From the NCBI RefSeq assembly GCF_900111565.1, contig NZ_FOIK01000001.1:1829309-1893308 (forward strand): a stretch of 64,000 nt of DNA, in the 5' to 3' direction. The stretch comes from Paenibacillus sp. NFR01 (lineage in GTDB: Bacteria > Bacillota > Bacilli > Paenibacillales > Paenibacillaceae). Under the pieces are notes generated by a model. It did not search any database, had not been told where the DNA came from, and saw only the letters and a list, made by a program, of their open reading frames with translations. The position numbers and the translations under genes were made by a program. Positions 35,578 to 45,318 of the stretch are shown here, in pieces. The first letter of the stretch is position 1. Every line of letters begins with the position of its first letter.

Positions 35578-37140
35578 TCATTGCCCCTGCGGGGTATATT
35601 CGTACAGGTAATCCTGGTTGATGGTTTGCGTTTCTTTCGTTTCCGCCGGGAACATCGCTTCCGCCATCCGGATCGCTTTAAGCATGGCTTTCGCTTTGTT
35701 GACCGTCTCTTCATATTCCTTCTCCGGCACCGAATCCCAGACGATGCCTGCGCCTGCCTGCACGTAAGCCCGGCCCTTGCGGAAGATGATCGTGCGGATC
35801 GTAATGCAGGAATCCATGTTGCCGGAAAAACCGAGGTAGCCGATCGCTCCGGCGTAAGCGCCTCTGGCTTCCCGCTCCAGCTCGGCGATGATTTCCATCG
35901 CCCGCAGCTTCGGCGCCCCGGATACCGTTCCGGCCGGCAGGCAGGAGAGGAAAGCGTCGAAGAAATCTTTTCCCTCGGCCAAGGTGCCTGATACGTTCGA
36001 GACCATGTGCATCACATGCGAATATTTCTCGATCTCCATAAACGAATCGCATTTCACTGTGCCGAAGGTCGATACCCGGCCCAGATCATTGCGGCCTAGA
36101 TCGACAAGCATCAGATGCTCCGCCCGTTCTTTCTCGTCGGCCAGCAGCTCTGCCGCCAAGGCCTTGTCTTCCGCTTCGTTCGCGCCGCGGGGGCGGGTTC
36201 CGGCAATCGGCCGGGTCTCCACCCGGCTGCCGTCCACTTTGACGAGCGCCTCCGGCGAGGTGCCGACGATGATTTCTTCGTCCATTTTGAGATAATACAT
36301 GTACGGCGAAGGGTTCAGCGTGCGCAGCATCCGGTATACATGGAGCGGAGAAACTTCCGTTTCGATATGCATCCGCTGCGACAGCACCACCTGGAAAATA
36401 TCGCCGGCGCGGATATATTCCTTCGCCTTCTCAACATTTGCGATGTACTGTGCTTTGGTCAGGTTGGAGTGGATCTCGCCCAGCTCGATATCCTGAGGAA
36501 TGCTGCGCCGGTTGACGTTCTCCTTCGGCCCTTCCTTTTGCAGCTCTTCGGCCAGGCTCTCCAGCTTGATGCTCAGCGCGTCGTATTTGGCGCGGATGGC
36601 CGAATCCGTATCGCCATCCTGGATATGCAAATTGCCGACCAGCAGGATCTGCTGCTTCACATGGTCGAACACGATGATGCGGTCACAGAACATAAAGCGG
36701 ATATCGTCCATCTTCAGATCGTCCAGCGCATGCGGCGTCAGCTTCTCGTAATATTGCAGCAGGTCATAGCCGAAAAATCCGATCGCCCCGCCGGTAAACG
36801 GCGGCATGCCCTCCAGCTTCGGGCTGCGGTAGGAGCGCAGCAGCGCTTTAAGCTCCTCGACCGGCTTGCCAAGCAGCCGCTTGGTTGCGCCGCCGGCCTC
36901 CACGTCGATCGCGCCTTTTTTACCGGAGATGGTCAGAAACGGCTCGCTGCCGATAAAGGAGTACCTCGCCCATTGAATGCCGCCCTCCACGCTTTCCAGC
37001 AGAAACGCGTTCTTCTCGCCGGCAAAACGCTGAAACAGGCGGATCGGCGTCTCCATGTCGGCCAGCAGCCGTTTGGCGACGGGAATCAGGTTATACTCCC
37101 GGGACAGGGAGATCACTTCTTCTACTCTCGGTTGGGTCAC
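35578..37140 (-). CDS. trpE: anthranilate synthase component I
   Basis: 520 aa. It makes anthranilate from chorismate and ammonia. The chorismate-binding core has GTSPEALVKVDGSRVETRPI, AGTRPRG and LPAGTVSGAPKLRAMEII; the N-terminal LLESVEGG...RYSFIG segment forms the tryptophan feedback site. The start is GTG at 37140, behind AGGAGG. Its leader carries a TRAP site, an antiterminator and a terminator. Confidence 0.97.
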   Translation of the reverse strand: MTQPRVEEVISLSREYNLIPVAKRLLADMETPIRLFQRFAGEKNAFLLESVEGGIQWARYSFIGSEPFLTISGKKGAIDVEAGGATKRLLGKPVEELKALLRSYRSPKLEGMPPFTGGAIGFFGYDLLQYYEKLTPHALDDLKMDDIRFMFCDRIIVFDHVKQQILLVGNLHIQDGDTDSAIRAKYDALSIKLESLAEELQKEGPKENVNRRSIPQDIELGEIHSNLTKAQYIANVEKAKEYIRAGDIFQVVLSQRMHIETEVSPLHVYRMLRTLNPSPYMYYLKMDEEIIVGTSPEALVKVDGSRVETRPIAGTRPRGANEAEDKALAAELLADEKERAEHLMLVDLGRNDLGRVSTFGTVKCDSFMEIEKYSHVMHMVSNVSGTLAEGKDFFDAFLSCLPAGTVSGAPKLRAMEIIAELEREARGAYAGAIGYLGFSGNMDSCITIRTIIFRKGRAYVQAGAGIVWDSVPEKEYEETVNKAKAMLKAIRMAEAMFPAETKETQTINQDYLYEYTPQGQ

Positions 37141-37181
37141 TGGGTATACCTCCTAAAGGTTCGTAATAGTCCCGAATATGC

Positions 37182-37208
37182 AAAAAAACCTCTACAAAAG
37201 TAGAGGTT
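37182..37208 (-). terminator. trp leader terminator (attenuator)
   Basis: On the minus strand AACCTCTAC, loop TTTT, GTAGAGGTT, then a run of T residues, about 40 bases before trpE. Its 5' arm CAAC-CTCTAC can instead pair with GTAGAG and GTTG inside the TRAP site, forming an antiterminator. Confidence 0.85.
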
Positions 37209-37378
37209 GATGTAGGCAAGTATATGAAAAAAAGCGCATCGGAACGGCATCGGTTGAGCAAGAACCCGTGACTGCAGCGAATTAAAGCGTCAGAGCACAC
37301 CTATGTGCTTGTCGCTACTGCGGATCACTGATCTGTAAATCTACTCATCTCATCTGCCTATCCTGGACTAAAACTGCA

Positions 37379-37431
37379 CTCATCTCAGCTATACTCAACT
37401 AAGCTATACTCAACTCTGCTCTACTCGGCTA
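37379..37431 (-). promoter_or_regulatory. TRAP (MtrB) binding site in the trp leader
   Basis: On the minus strand there are eleven NAG triplets in strict 5-base register: TAG, GAG, GAG, GAG, GAG, TAG, TAG, GAG, TAG, GAG, GAG, each separated by two bases; a CAG follows in register. TRAP is an 11-subunit ring that binds 11 GAG/UAG triplets, so the number fits exactly. Bound TRAP would cover GTAGAG and GTTG, prevent the antiterminator and allow the terminator at 37182-37208 to form. Confidence 0.93.
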
Positions 37432-37436
37432 ACTTC

Positions 37437-37466
37437 ACTATACATGATGGCGGCGGCGGTTGGCAA
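37437..37466 (-). promoter_or_regulatory. trp operon promoter
   Basis: TTGCCA (37466-37461), 18-base spacer, TATAGT (37442-37437) on the minus strand. The expected transcript start (about 37430) coincides with the first TRAP triplet. Confidence 0.6.
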
Positions 37467-37483
37467 CCGCCTTGGCATATAAA

Positions 37484-37855
37484 TTATTGATTTTGGGCCA
37501 GATCGGGACGCAGCCGCTTGGCTTCGTTCAGATAGACATGGCGGATCTCCCGCTGCGTTTTGTCGGTATTGACCTGTACCATCAGGCGGATGCAGCGCGG
37601 CAGGCTGCCTTTGACCGGAATCTCCACCGAGCACATCAGCGGGACCAGCTCCCAGCCTGCGATCTCGCGGATAGCCCGGGCCGGAAAAGTCGCATCCAAA
37701 TCTTCGGTCATTGTAATCCACACGCTGCAGATGTCTTCGGCGATGACGTCGTTCTTGTCAACGATCTCACGAAGCAGCGTTACCGTCTCGCGCAAAATCT
37801 CGCCTTCTTCATTATTCGTTACGGTCGTCGCTCCGCGAATTCCCCGGTTTACCAC
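37484..37855 (-). CDS. aroH: chorismate mutase (AroH type)
   Basis: 123 aa, the trimeric monofunctional mutase of Bacillus type. VNRGIRGATTVTNNEEGEI with Arg7, the CSVWITMTEDL segment and VPLMCSVEIPVKGSLPRCIR (Arg90 region) match. It turns chorismate into prephenate for TyrA and PheA. The GTG at 37855 has GGAGG upstream and overlaps the aroB stop by 7 bases. Confidence 0.95.
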   Translation of the reverse strand: MVNRGIRGATTVTNNEEGEILRETVTLLREIVDKNDVIAEDICSVWITMTEDLDATFPARAIREIAGWELVPLMCSVEIPVKGSLPRCIRLMVQVNTDKTQREIRHVYLNEAKRLRPDLAQNQ

Positions 37856-38955
37856 GGCTGTTCCTCCTTCTTAAGCAACGCCAGCACCTCGCGCACATCG
37901 CTTGGCTGGATGCTGTCGACAATGCTCACCTTGCCGATGGCTTCCGGCACGATGAACGTCATTTGGCCCTCTTTAAACTTCTTGTCATGCATCATCGCTT
38001 CCATCAGCTCGTCAATGCCGTATTCCGCCGGCAGGCGAACCGGCAGGTTCAGGGCGGACAACATGGATACGGTATCCGTGTAAATGCTCCGGTCCCTCCC
38101 TAGCTTGGCGGCAAGCAGCGCTGCGCCGGCCATACCGATGGCGATCGCTTCGCCATGCAGCAGCGCGCCGTAGCTGCCGACCGCTTCAATGGCATGGCCG
38201 ATCGTATGGCCCAGATTGAGGATCGCCCGCAGACCCTGCTCCGTTTCATCTTCGCCGACCACGGCCGCTTTGATGCTGCAGCCGCGCTCCAGCGCGTAGC
38301 CGAGCGCTTCCGGTTCAAGAGCCAGCAGCTCCTGTGCATGTTCGCGGCACCAATAGGCGAAATCACGGTCCAGAATGAGGCCGTGTTTCACTACCTCGGC
38401 CAGGCCGGAAGCTACCTGCCGTGGCGGCAGGGTTGCCAGCGTATCCAGATCATACAGCACCATCGAAGGCTGATAAAAAGCGCCGATCATATTTTTGGCC
38501 AGCGGATGGTTAACGGCGACCTTGCCGCCGACGCTGCTGTCATGGGCGAGAATCGTCGTTGGAATCTGCAGGAAGCCGATGCCGCGCATATAGGTCGCCG
38601 CAACAAAGCCCGCAAGGTCGCCGACCACGCCGCCGCCGAGCGCCAGCACGGCCGAACGGCGGTCGAGACCGGCCTTGATGGCCGTCGTCACGACGGCTTC
38701 GTACATCGCCAGCGACTTGGAGGCTTCGCCGGCCGGGATGACGTGGCTGACCGTCTTGTAGCCTTGGTCCGCCAGGGATTTCTCCGCCGCGGCCAGAAAA
38801 CGCGGTGCCACTTCACTGTCGCTGACGATCAACAGCGGACTGCGCGGCGGGTAACCCGCTTCCTTGCAGCGCGCTCCGAGCTCTCCGAGCAATCCGCTGC
38901 CGATATAGATAGGGTAGGAGCGTTCACCGAGCTCAACGGTGATCTGCCGTACCAT
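37849..38955 (-). CDS. aroB: 3-dehydroquinate synthase
   Basis: 368 aa. NAD and metal-dependent cyclisation of DAHP. GGGVVGDLAGFVAATYMRG, PTTILAHDSSVGGKVAVNH and the zinc histidine in NLGHTIGHAIE are present. Its ATG shares one base with the aroC stop (TAATG), so the two are coupled. Confidence 0.97.
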   Translation of the reverse strand: MVRQITVELGERSYPIYIGSGLLGELGARCKEAGYPPRSPLLIVSDSEVAPRFLAAAEKSLADQGYKTVSHVIPAGEASKSLAMYEAVVTTAIKAGLDRRSAVLALGGGVVGDLAGFVAATYMRGIGFLQIPTTILAHDSSVGGKVAVNHPLAKNMIGAFYQPSMVLYDLDTLATLPPRQVASGLAEVVKHGLILDRDFAYWCREHAQELLALEPEALGYALERGCSIKAAVVGEDETEQGLRAILNLGHTIGHAIEAVGSYGALLHGEAIAIGMAGAALLAAKLGRDRSIYTDTVSMLSALNLPVRLPAEYGIDELMEAMMHDKKFKEGQMTFIVPEAIGKVSIVDSIQPSDVREVLALLKKEEQPW

Positions 38956-40124
38956 TAGTAGTTCTCCAGCTGCGCCAGGTAGCTGTTGTAGTTCGCGCGG
39001 ATTTCCTCCATGGAATCTCCGCCGAATTTGTCCAGAAACGCTTTGGCGATTTCAAAAGCGACCACGTTCTCCAAAACGACGCAGGCTGCCGGCACCGCGC
39101 AGGCATCCGAACGCTCGACCTGGGCGGTGAACGGTTCCTTCGTGTCGATGTCCACGCTTTGCAGCGGTTTGTAAAGCGTCGGAATCGGCTTCATCACCCC
39201 GCGTACGACGACAGGCATGCCGTTGGTCATGCCGCCTTCGAAGCCGCCCAGCCGGTTGCTTGCCCGGTGGTAGCCCTTTTGCGCTTCGTAGAGAATCTCG
39301 TCATGCACTTCGGAGCCGCGCAGCTTGCCCGCTTCGAAGCCGATGCCGATCTCCACGCCTTTGAACGCATTAATCGACATGACCGCGCCCGCGATGGCGC
39401 CGTCCAGCTTGCGGTCGGACTGCACATGGCTGCCGAGACCGATCGGCAGGCCTTCGACGATGCATTCCACGATGCCGCCGACGGAGTCGCCTTCTTCCTT
39501 GATCTGGTCTATGTAGGCTTCCATTTTCTTTTCCGTCTCCGGATCGACGACTCTCACGGAAGATTCTTCCGTCACCTTGATCAGTTCATCCAGCGGCAGG
39601 TTGTTCGCCGGGGCTTCGATCTCTCCGATGCGGATGACCTGTCCGCCGATCTTGACGCCGAAAGCCGCCAGCAGTTGCCGCGCTACAGCGCCTACTGCTA
39701 CCCGGGCCGCCGTTTCACGGGCGCTGGAGCGCTCCAGCACGTTCCGCAGGTCGGTATGGTTGTACTTGAGTCCGCCGTTCAGGTCGGCATGGCCGGGACG
39801 CGGCCGGTGCACCCGGCGTTTCTCTTCATCGCTGCCCTCAATGGGCTCGATGTTCATAATATTTCTCCAGTGGGTCCAGTCCTTGTTCTCGACCACCAGG
39901 GCAACGGGAGCACCCGTCGTATACCCGTGGCGCACGCCGCCGACTATGCTGGCTGTGTCCTTTTCGATCTGCATGCGGCGCCCGCGGCCGTAGCCCTTCT
40001 GGCGTCTCAGCAGCTGAAAATTCAATTCCTCGAAATCCAACGTCAGGTTGCTTGGAAGTCCTTCAATAATAGCCGTCAGCTGGGGACCGTGCGTTTCCCC
40101 CGCCGTCAAATAGCGTAAACTCAT
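38955..40124 (-). CDS. aroC: chorismate synthase
   Basis: 389 aa FMN-dependent enzyme making chorismate from [51 protein letters not shown] and [14 protein letters not shown] are classical signatures. The ATG at 40124 has GGGGGAG 6 bases upstream; a GTG six codons earlier is less likely. First gene of aroC-aroB-aroH, which leads directly to the trp promoter. Confidence 0.97.
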   Translation of the reverse strand: MSLRYLTAGETHGPQLTAIIEGLPSNLTLDFEELNFQLLRRQKGYGRGRRMQIEKDTASIVGGVRHGYTTGAPVALVVENKDWTHWRNIMNIEPIEGSDEEKRRVHRPRPGHADLNGGLKYNHTDLRNVLERSSARETAARVAVGAVARQLLAAFGVKIGGQVIRIGEIEAPANNLPLDELIKVTEESSVRVVDPETEKKMEAYIDQIKEEGDSVGGIVECIVEGLPIGLGSHVQSDRKLDGAIAGAVMSINAFKGVEIGIGFEAGKLRGSEVHDEILYEAQKGYHRASNRLGGFEGGMTNGMPVVVRGVMKPIPTLYKPLQSVDIDTKEPFTAQVERSDACAVPAACVVLENVVAFEIAKAFLDKFGGDSMEEIRANYNSYLAQLENY

Positions 40125-40316
40125 GCTGCGCTCCCCCTTCACACTTTCAAACTGTAAACCGCTAAAATGTTAAATATCTTTGCTCATTATAGTATAGCGC
40201 ACCGGCTTTGACAAGAAAGGGCAGGTTCCGGTTCAGTGTCCGGGAAATATTTCTCGCTGCGGCCGTACAAAATATTCCATTCATCCTTTCATCCGCAACG
40301 GCGGTCTCATTCCATG

Positions 40317-40359
40317 AAAAAAAAAGCCCCCATCCGCTAATCTAGCGGATGGGGGCTTC
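40317..40359 (-). terminator. strong intrinsic terminator upstream of aroC
   Basis: GCCCCCATCCGCTA, short loop, TAGCGGATGGGGGC and nine T residues on the minus strand. It ends the transcript containing the 53-aa gene. Between it and aroC the 190 bases show no gene. Confidence 0.9.
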
Positions 40360-40388
40360 CCTATACTCCGGCAGGCGTACGATCCGCC

Positions 40389-40550
40389 TTAGCCGCCGAT
40401 CTTCCGGCCGCGCGGCGGCTCTGCCGGCTTATCGTCTTCCAGCTGCAGCAGGCTCTGCAGCTGCGCTTCATCCATCCCGAGAATCTGCCCGCATTCGCGG
40501 GCGGTCAGAAAGCCGCGTTTGTACGCGGCCAGAACTTTGCTTTTGTCCAT
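40389..40550 (-). CDS. small conserved-looking protein, 53 aa
   Basis: Too short for most gene callers. MDKSKVLAAYKRGFLTAREC starts at 40550, followed by a GQILGMDEAQLQSLLQLEDD helix and a basic Pro/Arg tail. The first 35 residues could form a helix-turn-helix-like or helical hairpin unit. AAAGG lies 11 bases upstream, and a very strong terminator follows the stop. Codon use is like the neighbours. The function is unknown. Confidence 0.65.
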   Translation of the reverse strand: MDKSKVLAAYKRGFLTARECGQILGMDEAQLQSLLQLEDDKPAEPPRGRKIGG

Positions 40551-40666
40551 TGCTGTACTCGACCTTTCGCATCGGCTTAGGCTTGGCAGTATCTGTTACC
40601 AGTATCGCCGAACATCAGGCAAGCGTATACGCGGGCGGGCAAGCAACAACGCGGCAAGTCCTTGAA

Positions 40667-41467
40667 CTATTTTTTACGGTAAAAGAACGTCTCCGTCGAT
40701 TCAAACCCGTATTGGGATGGCGTAAAAATCTGCTCCGTGCTGCCGACGAACAAATAGCCGCCGGGACGCAGCGCCGCCGCGAATTTGTGATACAGCTTAT
40801 GCTTCGCCTCTTCCGTGAAATAGATCATCACATTGCGGCAGATAATGAGGTCGTAGCCGGTATCAAACTTGTCCGTCAGCAGGTTCTGCTTGCGGTATTC
40901 GATATTCCGTTTCAGCTCCTCGCTCACTTTGAACATCGGCCCTTCGGGCTTGAAGTAGCGCGCGGCGACATCCGTCGGAACATCCTTGAGCGATCGTTCC
41001 AGATAGAGGCCCTGCTTCGCCTTAGCCAAAGCGCCGTCGTCGATGTCCGTGGCAGTGATGCCGGTCTGGGACAAGATCCCTTTATCCTGAAGGATCATCG
41101 CCAGCGTATACGGTTCTTCGCCCGTCGAGCAGGCGGCGCTCCACAGCTTCAACTTGCGCCCCGAACGCTGTAGCTCCGGGAGGATGATGTCCCGCAGCAC
41201 CTCCCAGCGGTTCGGGTTGCGCCAAAATTCCGAAACGTTGATCGTCATGCGGTCCAAAAATTCGTAGAACAACGCTTTGTCTTTCATCATCGCGGCAAAA
41301 AAGTCGGCAAACGACCCGTAGCCGTTCTTCATGCGCAGCGTCGTCAGCCGCCGTTTCATCTGCGCTTCCTTGTATTCCGCAAGGTCGATGCCTGTGCTTT
41401 GTTTGATATTATGGATAAAGCCTAAGTAATCGGGGTCCACCGCCGAAGTCTCTTCGCGTTCAATCAT
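40667..41467 (-). CDS. cheR: chemotaxis protein methyltransferase
   Basis: 266 aa. It methylates glutamates of chemoreceptors using SAM. The N-terminal helical domain is followed by the SAM-binding LWSAACSTGEEPYTLAM and the YDLIICRNVMIYF segment. B. subtilis also has cheR here, between ndk and aro genes, away from the main chemotaxis operon. It is 25 bases downstream of ndk. Confidence 0.95.
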   Translation of the reverse strand: MIEREETSAVDPDYLGFIHNIKQSTGIDLAEYKEAQMKRRLTTLRMKNGYGSFADFFAAMMKDKALFYEFLDRMTINVSEFWRNPNRWEVLRDIILPELQRSGRKLKLWSAACSTGEEPYTLAMILQDKGILSQTGITATDIDDGALAKAKQGLYLERSLKDVPTDVAARYFKPEGPMFKVSEELKRNIEYRKQNLLTDKFDTGYDLIICRNVMIYFTEEAKHKLYHKFAAALRPGGYLFVGSTEQIFTPSQYGFESTETFFYRKK

Positions 41468-41491
41468 GCTATCCCTGCTTCCCGCCCGGCG

Positions 41492-41935
41492 TTACATCCA
41501 GGCTGCGATGTCTTTTTTGTAGCTGACCAGTTCGTCCGTCGCAAAAAAATTCGCAATTTCGCGCGCTGCGCTTTCCGGAGAATCGGAACCGTGAATCAGG
41601 TTCAGCGGGGTATGGCTGGCGTAATCGCCGCGGATCGTGCCGGGCAAGGCTTCGCCGACTTTGGTTTTGCCGATAAGCAGACGTGACAACGCAATGACGT
41701 CATCGCCTTCCCATACCATCGCAAACACCGGTCCCGAAGTAATAAAGCTGACCAGTTCAGGGAAAAAATCTTTGCCTTCATGTTCGGCGTAATGCCGTTT
41801 GGCCTGCTCTTCCGTCACGGAAATCAGCTTGGCTGCAACCAGCTTAAAGCCTTTGTCTTCCAGACGGGCTACGATGCGCCCGATTAAGCCGCGCTGTACG
41901 CCGTCCGGTTTGATCATCAGATACGTTTGTTCCAT
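41492..41935 (-). CDS. ndk: nucleoside diphosphate kinase
   Basis: 147 aa. [15 protein letters not shown] and the active-site His in [16 protein letters not shown] are diagnostic. It balances NTP and dNTP pools. It lies between hepT and cheR, as in Bacillus. Confidence 0.97.
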   Translation of the reverse strand: MEQTYLMIKPDGVQRGLIGRIVARLEDKGFKLVAAKLISVTEEQAKRHYAEHEGKDFFPELVSFITSGPVFAMVWEGDDVIALSRLLIGKTKVGEALPGTIRGDYASHTPLNLIHGSDSPESAAREIANFFATDELVSYKKDIAAWM

Positions 41936-42015
41936 AGAGCCACTCTCCAGTGCGGTTTTTTTGATCTTACCAGAAAGCTTGCCTTCTGTGAACGCCCATT
42001 TTTCCGGGCATATCC

Positions 42016-42984
42016 TTAATAAGCGCGGCCGGTCACAAAATAAGCGATATCGCGCAAATTCTTCTTCATCCGGTTGGCCGGAAGCGCCTCCAGCGCGGCC
42101 AGCGCCTTATCGATATAACGGCCGGCCAGCTGTTCGGCGCGGGCGATGCCGTCGCCACTGAGGATCATATCGACCGCACGGCCGACCCCGCTTTGCCCGG
42201 TGCGGATCAGGACCAGCTCTTTCTGCAGTTCGTCGCGCAGACGTTCGTCCTCCAGCGTATAAATGACCGGCAGCGTGATGTTGCCCTGCCGCATATCGCT
42301 GCCCGGCGGCTTTCCGATTTGCTTCTCCGTGCCCGACAGGTCGAGCAAATCGTCGCGGATCTGGAAAGCCATGCCGACATTGTAGCCGTAATTATACAAA
42401 AGCCGCGCCGACTCCGGTTCGGCATCCGCCGCGAGAGCCCCAAGCTGGCAGCTGATGGCGATCAGCAGCGCTGTTTTGCGGCGGATCCGCCGCAGATAAT
42501 GGCGTACGCTCTGCCCGCTGTTGAAGAAATCGCGGATCTGTTCCATCTCTCCGATGGACATTTCCACCATCGCCCGCGACAGGATTTGATGCACGCGCGG
42601 ATGTCTCAGTTCCGACGTCATCACCAGGGCTTTCGCGTAAATATAATCGCCGGTGTACATGGCGATTTTGTCGCCCCACTTCGCCTTGACGGTCGGTTCG
42701 CCGCGCCGCAGGTCGGCGTCGTCGATCACGTCGTCATGGACGAGAGAAGCGCTGTGGATCAGCTCGAGCGGAATGGCAACGCGCTTCAGCTTCTCCAGGT
42801 CATAGGTGCCGAATTTGCCGCCCATCAGCACAAATACCGGGCGCAGCCGTTTGCCTCCTGCCTTCAGCAGATGCAGCGAGGTCTCCGTCAGCAGATCGTC
42901 GTCGCCCTGCACGCTGCGGTAGAGTTCTTTTTCAATATGGTCCATATCTCTGTTAAGCGTGCCAAACATTGGTATACGTTTCAT
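42016..42984 (-). CDS. hepT: heptaprenyl diphosphate synthase component II
   Basis: 322 aa trans-prenyltransferase. The first Asp-rich motif is [18 protein letters not shown] and the second [19 protein letters not shown] binds the pyrophosphate. With HepS it makes the C35 side chain of menaquinone. The ATG at 42984 overlaps the mqnA stop as ATGA; a start 11 codons earlier would lie deeper inside mqnA. Confidence 0.95.
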   Translation of the reverse strand: MKRIPMFGTLNRDMDHIEKELYRSVQGDDDLLTETSLHLLKAGGKRLRPVFVLMGGKFGTYDLEKLKRVAIPLELIHSASLVHDDVIDDADLRRGEPTVKAKWGDKIAMYTGDYIYAKALVMTSELRHPRVHQILSRAMVEMSIGEMEQIRDFFNSGQSVRHYLRRIRRKTALLIAISCQLGALAADAEPESARLLYNYGYNVGMAFQIRDDLLDLSGTEKQIGKPPGSDMRQGNITLPVIYTLEDERLRDELQKELVLIRTGQSGVGRAVDMILSGDGIARAEQLAGRYIDKALAALEALPANRMKKNLRDIAYFVTGRAY

Positions 42985-43841
42985 TCTTTCACCCGCGTCA
43001 GCAAATTGTGGCTCCAAAGCTCCATGTTCACTTCCTGCGGCAGCAGGCCCATGTCATAGGCATAGCGGAAATAGAGTTTCAGACCTTCCTGCTGCCTTTC
43101 CCCAAAGTCATAACATAAATTACGGAAATAATGCTCCCAGTAGGCCGGGCTTCCCCCATGCATCAGCCGCGCCTCCTGAATGATCGGGGCCAGTTCGGAT
43201 CGGCCGCGCCGCTTGCTCTCCCGCAGCGCCGCGGCAATGGCCGCGATTTCTTCCGGCCGCTCCCGGGCCGCATCACGGTTGACCGCCCAGACGGCAAAGG
43301 TCATGCCGAGTCCGGTCCATTCCTTCCAGAGCGCGCCGAGATCGGTCACGAAATAATCTCCCGGGCGCCAAGACGCTTTGATCGCGCTGTCGCCGATCAG
43401 CAGGCATGCATCGGCTTGTGCCATCATCAAGTCCAGATCCGGGTCCATGGTAACGTATTCCGGCTTGCCGCCCAGCGCCTTCTCCAGCAAAATCCTGAGC
43501 AGGTTTACCGAAGTCGCGGATGTATTCGTCAAGGCGATTTTGCCGTTTTTGACCTCCGAAAGCGGCTGCCGCGAGAACAGCAGGATCGATTGCACCGGCC
43601 CGTCCGCACTGACCGACAAATCCGGCAGCAGCAGGAGCCGGTCGCTCGCGGCGGCATACGCGAAGGAGGACAACGCTCCGACATGGATGCTTCCCTCAGC
43701 CATACCGCGGTTCAGCACCGCCGGCACTTCGCTGACCATTTCTGCGTCAAAGCCGAGATGCTCCGGTTCAAAATAATGAAATACCGGCCACGAGTTGGTA
43801 TAGCTGATTTTTCCGATTACGGTCTTTTCCGGCTGCATCAT
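42981..43841 (-). CDS. mqnA: chorismate dehydratase MqnA (futalosine-type menaquinone pathway)
   Basis: 286 aa, periplasmic-binding-protein-like fold. GKISYTNSWPVFHYFE, ALSSFAYA, LTNTSATSVNLLRILLE and LLIGDSAI are characteristic of MqnA/MqnD-like proteins (DUF178). MqnA dehydrates chorismate to 3-enolpyruvyl-benzoate, the first step of the alternative menaquinone route. It overlaps ubiX and hepT, tying it to prenyl-quinone synthesis. Confidence 0.9.
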   Translation of the reverse strand: MMQPEKTVIGKISYTNSWPVFHYFEPEHLGFDAEMVSEVPAVLNRGMAEGSIHVGALSSFAYAAASDRLLLLPDLSVSADGPVQSILLFSRQPLSEVKNGKIALTNTSATSVNLLRILLEKALGGKPEYVTMDPDLDLMMAQADACLLIGDSAIKASWRPGDYFVTDLGALWKEWTGLGMTFAVWAVNRDAARERPEEIAAIAAALRESKRRGRSELAPIIQEARLMHGGSPAYWEHYFRNLCYDFGERQQEGLKLYFRYAYDMGLLPQEVNMELWSHNLLTRVKE

Positions 43842-44446
43842 TCTTCATCCTCTCCCCATCTGCGGAATAGACCGTGTTCCAGCCGCAGGCTGTCCAGCAC
43901 CTTGCCGACCATAAAATTCACGAGATCGTCCACCGTCTCCGGCTTATGGTAAAACGCCGGCATCGCCGGAATCAGCTTGACGCCGAGCCGGGCGAGCTTC
44001 AGCATATTTTCCAGATGGATCGCATGCAGCGGCGTTTCACGGGGCACGAGGACCAGCGGACGCCCTTCCTTCAGCATGACGTCCGCGGCACGGGTCAGCA
44101 GATTGTCGGAACTGCCACTGGCTACAGCAGACAGTGTTCCCATCGAGCAAGGCATGATAATCATTCCTTCGGTCCGGAACGAACCGCTGGCAATGGAAGC
44201 GCCGATATCCTGAACCGGGTGATAACGCAGAGAACCGGGATAGCCCTTGAACTTCTCGTTCAAAAAGCCTTCCCGGTCGGTTACTGCGAAGCCAAGCTCT
44301 TCCTTAAACACGCGCCAGCCCGCATTGCTGACGACCAGGTGCACGGCATGTCCCATCGACAGCAGCGTTTCCGTCAGCCGGATGCCGTAGATTCCGCCGC
44401 TTGCGCCGGTAATGCCGACCACATAGTGTTTGCTGTGCTCCGCCAT
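43838..44446 (-). CDS. ubiX: flavin prenyltransferase UbiX
   Basis: 202 aa. VVGITGASGGIYGIRL and IIMPCSMGTLSAVASGSSDNLLTRAADVMLKEGRPLVLVPRETPL (read as separate motifs) are typical. It prenylates FMN to make the cofactor of UbiD-type decarboxylases; a UbiD-like enzyme is needed in the futalosine route but is not in this window. It shares one base with the prenyltransferase gene. Confidence 0.93.
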   Translation of the reverse strand: MAEHSKHYVVGITGASGGIYGIRLTETLLSMGHAVHLVVSNAGWRVFKEELGFAVTDREGFLNEKFKGYPGSLRYHPVQDIGASIASGSFRTEGMIIMPCSMGTLSAVASGSSDNLLTRAADVMLKEGRPLVLVPRETPLHAIHLENMLKLARLGVKLIPAMPAFYHKPETVDDLVNFMVGKVLDSLRLEHGLFRRWGEDEE

Positions 44447-45318
44447 CAGTAGAACCGCACCACCAGATCAATCAAAGTAAACGAGAACATCACGATGCTG
44501 AGTACGCCGTTCATCGTAAAGAATGCGGTTTGCAAACGGCTCAGGTCGCTCGGCGACACGATGTGATGCTCATAGAACAAAATGATGTAGGCAATCAGGA
44601 GGCCGGCCACGTACCACCAGCTGAGGTCAGTCAGGAACAACAGCGTCACGAAGCCGAGCCCGGTAACGATATGGAACGCTTTGGCAATGATCAGCGATTT
44701 GGCGACGCCGAAACGAACCGGAATGGAATGCAGTCCCTCTTTGCGGTCGAAATCGACGTCCTGGCAAGCATAAATGACGTCAAAGCCGGCGATCCAGAAC
44801 ATGATGGTAAAATAAAACACCATCGCCGCCCAGTCCACTTTGCCGGTCACGGCTACCCAGCCGCCAAGCGGCGCAAGCGCAATCGTCAGGCCGAGGAACA
44901 GGTGGCAAGCCCAGGTAAACCGTTTGGTAAAAGAATAGAAAACAAGAAAAAATACGGCAATCGGCAGCAATTTGGCCGACAGCGGATTAAGGTTAAATGC
45001 CGCCAGAAAAAGCAAGGCGAAGGAGAAAACAACAAACAACGCGACTTCGCCGACCTTGAGCAGCCCTGCAGGAATCGCCCGCCCCGCCGTCCGCGGGTTT
45101 TTGGCGTCGCTGATCCGGTCGATTAGCCGGTTCAGGCCCATCGCCGCGCTGCGCGCGCCGAACATGGCTACGGCTACCCATCCGATCTGCGCCCAGGTGG
45201 GCAGTGCGCCGTACATGACGACGGAACCAAGAAGTGCGCCCATAAAGGCGAACGGCAAGGCAAATACAGTGTGTTCAAATTTGATCATTTGCAGAAAAAT
45301 GCCGGCTTTTTTAATCAT
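44446..45318 (-). CDS. UbiA-family prenyltransferase, probable menaquinone-pathway MqnP
   Basis: 290 aa with about eight membrane helices. The two Asp-rich motifs are NRLIDRISDAKNPRT and DVIYACQDVDFDRKEG. Length and motif form are like 4-hydroxybenzoate octaprenyltransferase (UbiA), but the mqnA-ubiX-menG setting suggests the futalosine-route enzyme that prenylates a naphthoate. The ATG at 45318 has AAGGAGAG upstream and overlaps the menG stop by 8 bases. Confidence 0.88.
   Translation of the reverse strand: MIKKAGIFLQMIKFEHTVFALPFAFMGALLGSVVMYGALPTWAQIGWVAVAMFGARSAAMGLNRLIDRISDAKNPRTAGRAIPAGLLKVGEVALFVVFSFALLFLAAFNLNPLSAKLLPIAVFFLVFYSFTKRFTWACHLFLGLTIALAPLGGWVAVTGKVDWAAMVFYFTIMFWIAGFDVIYACQDVDFDRKEGLHSIPVRFGVAKSLIIAKAFHIVTGLGFVTLLFLTDLSWWYVAGLLIAYIILFYEHHIVSPSDLSRLQTAFFTMNGVLSIVMFSFTLIDLVVRFY

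Noticed and set aside
36115..37203. 362-codon plus-strand open frame
   Set aside because: Antisense shadow of trpE in GC-rich DNA; trpE has all catalytic motifs.
37140..37480. T-box riboswitch in the trp leader
   Set aside because: The invariant T-box sequence (AGGGTGGNACCGCG) is absent on either strand; the TRAP site explains the region.
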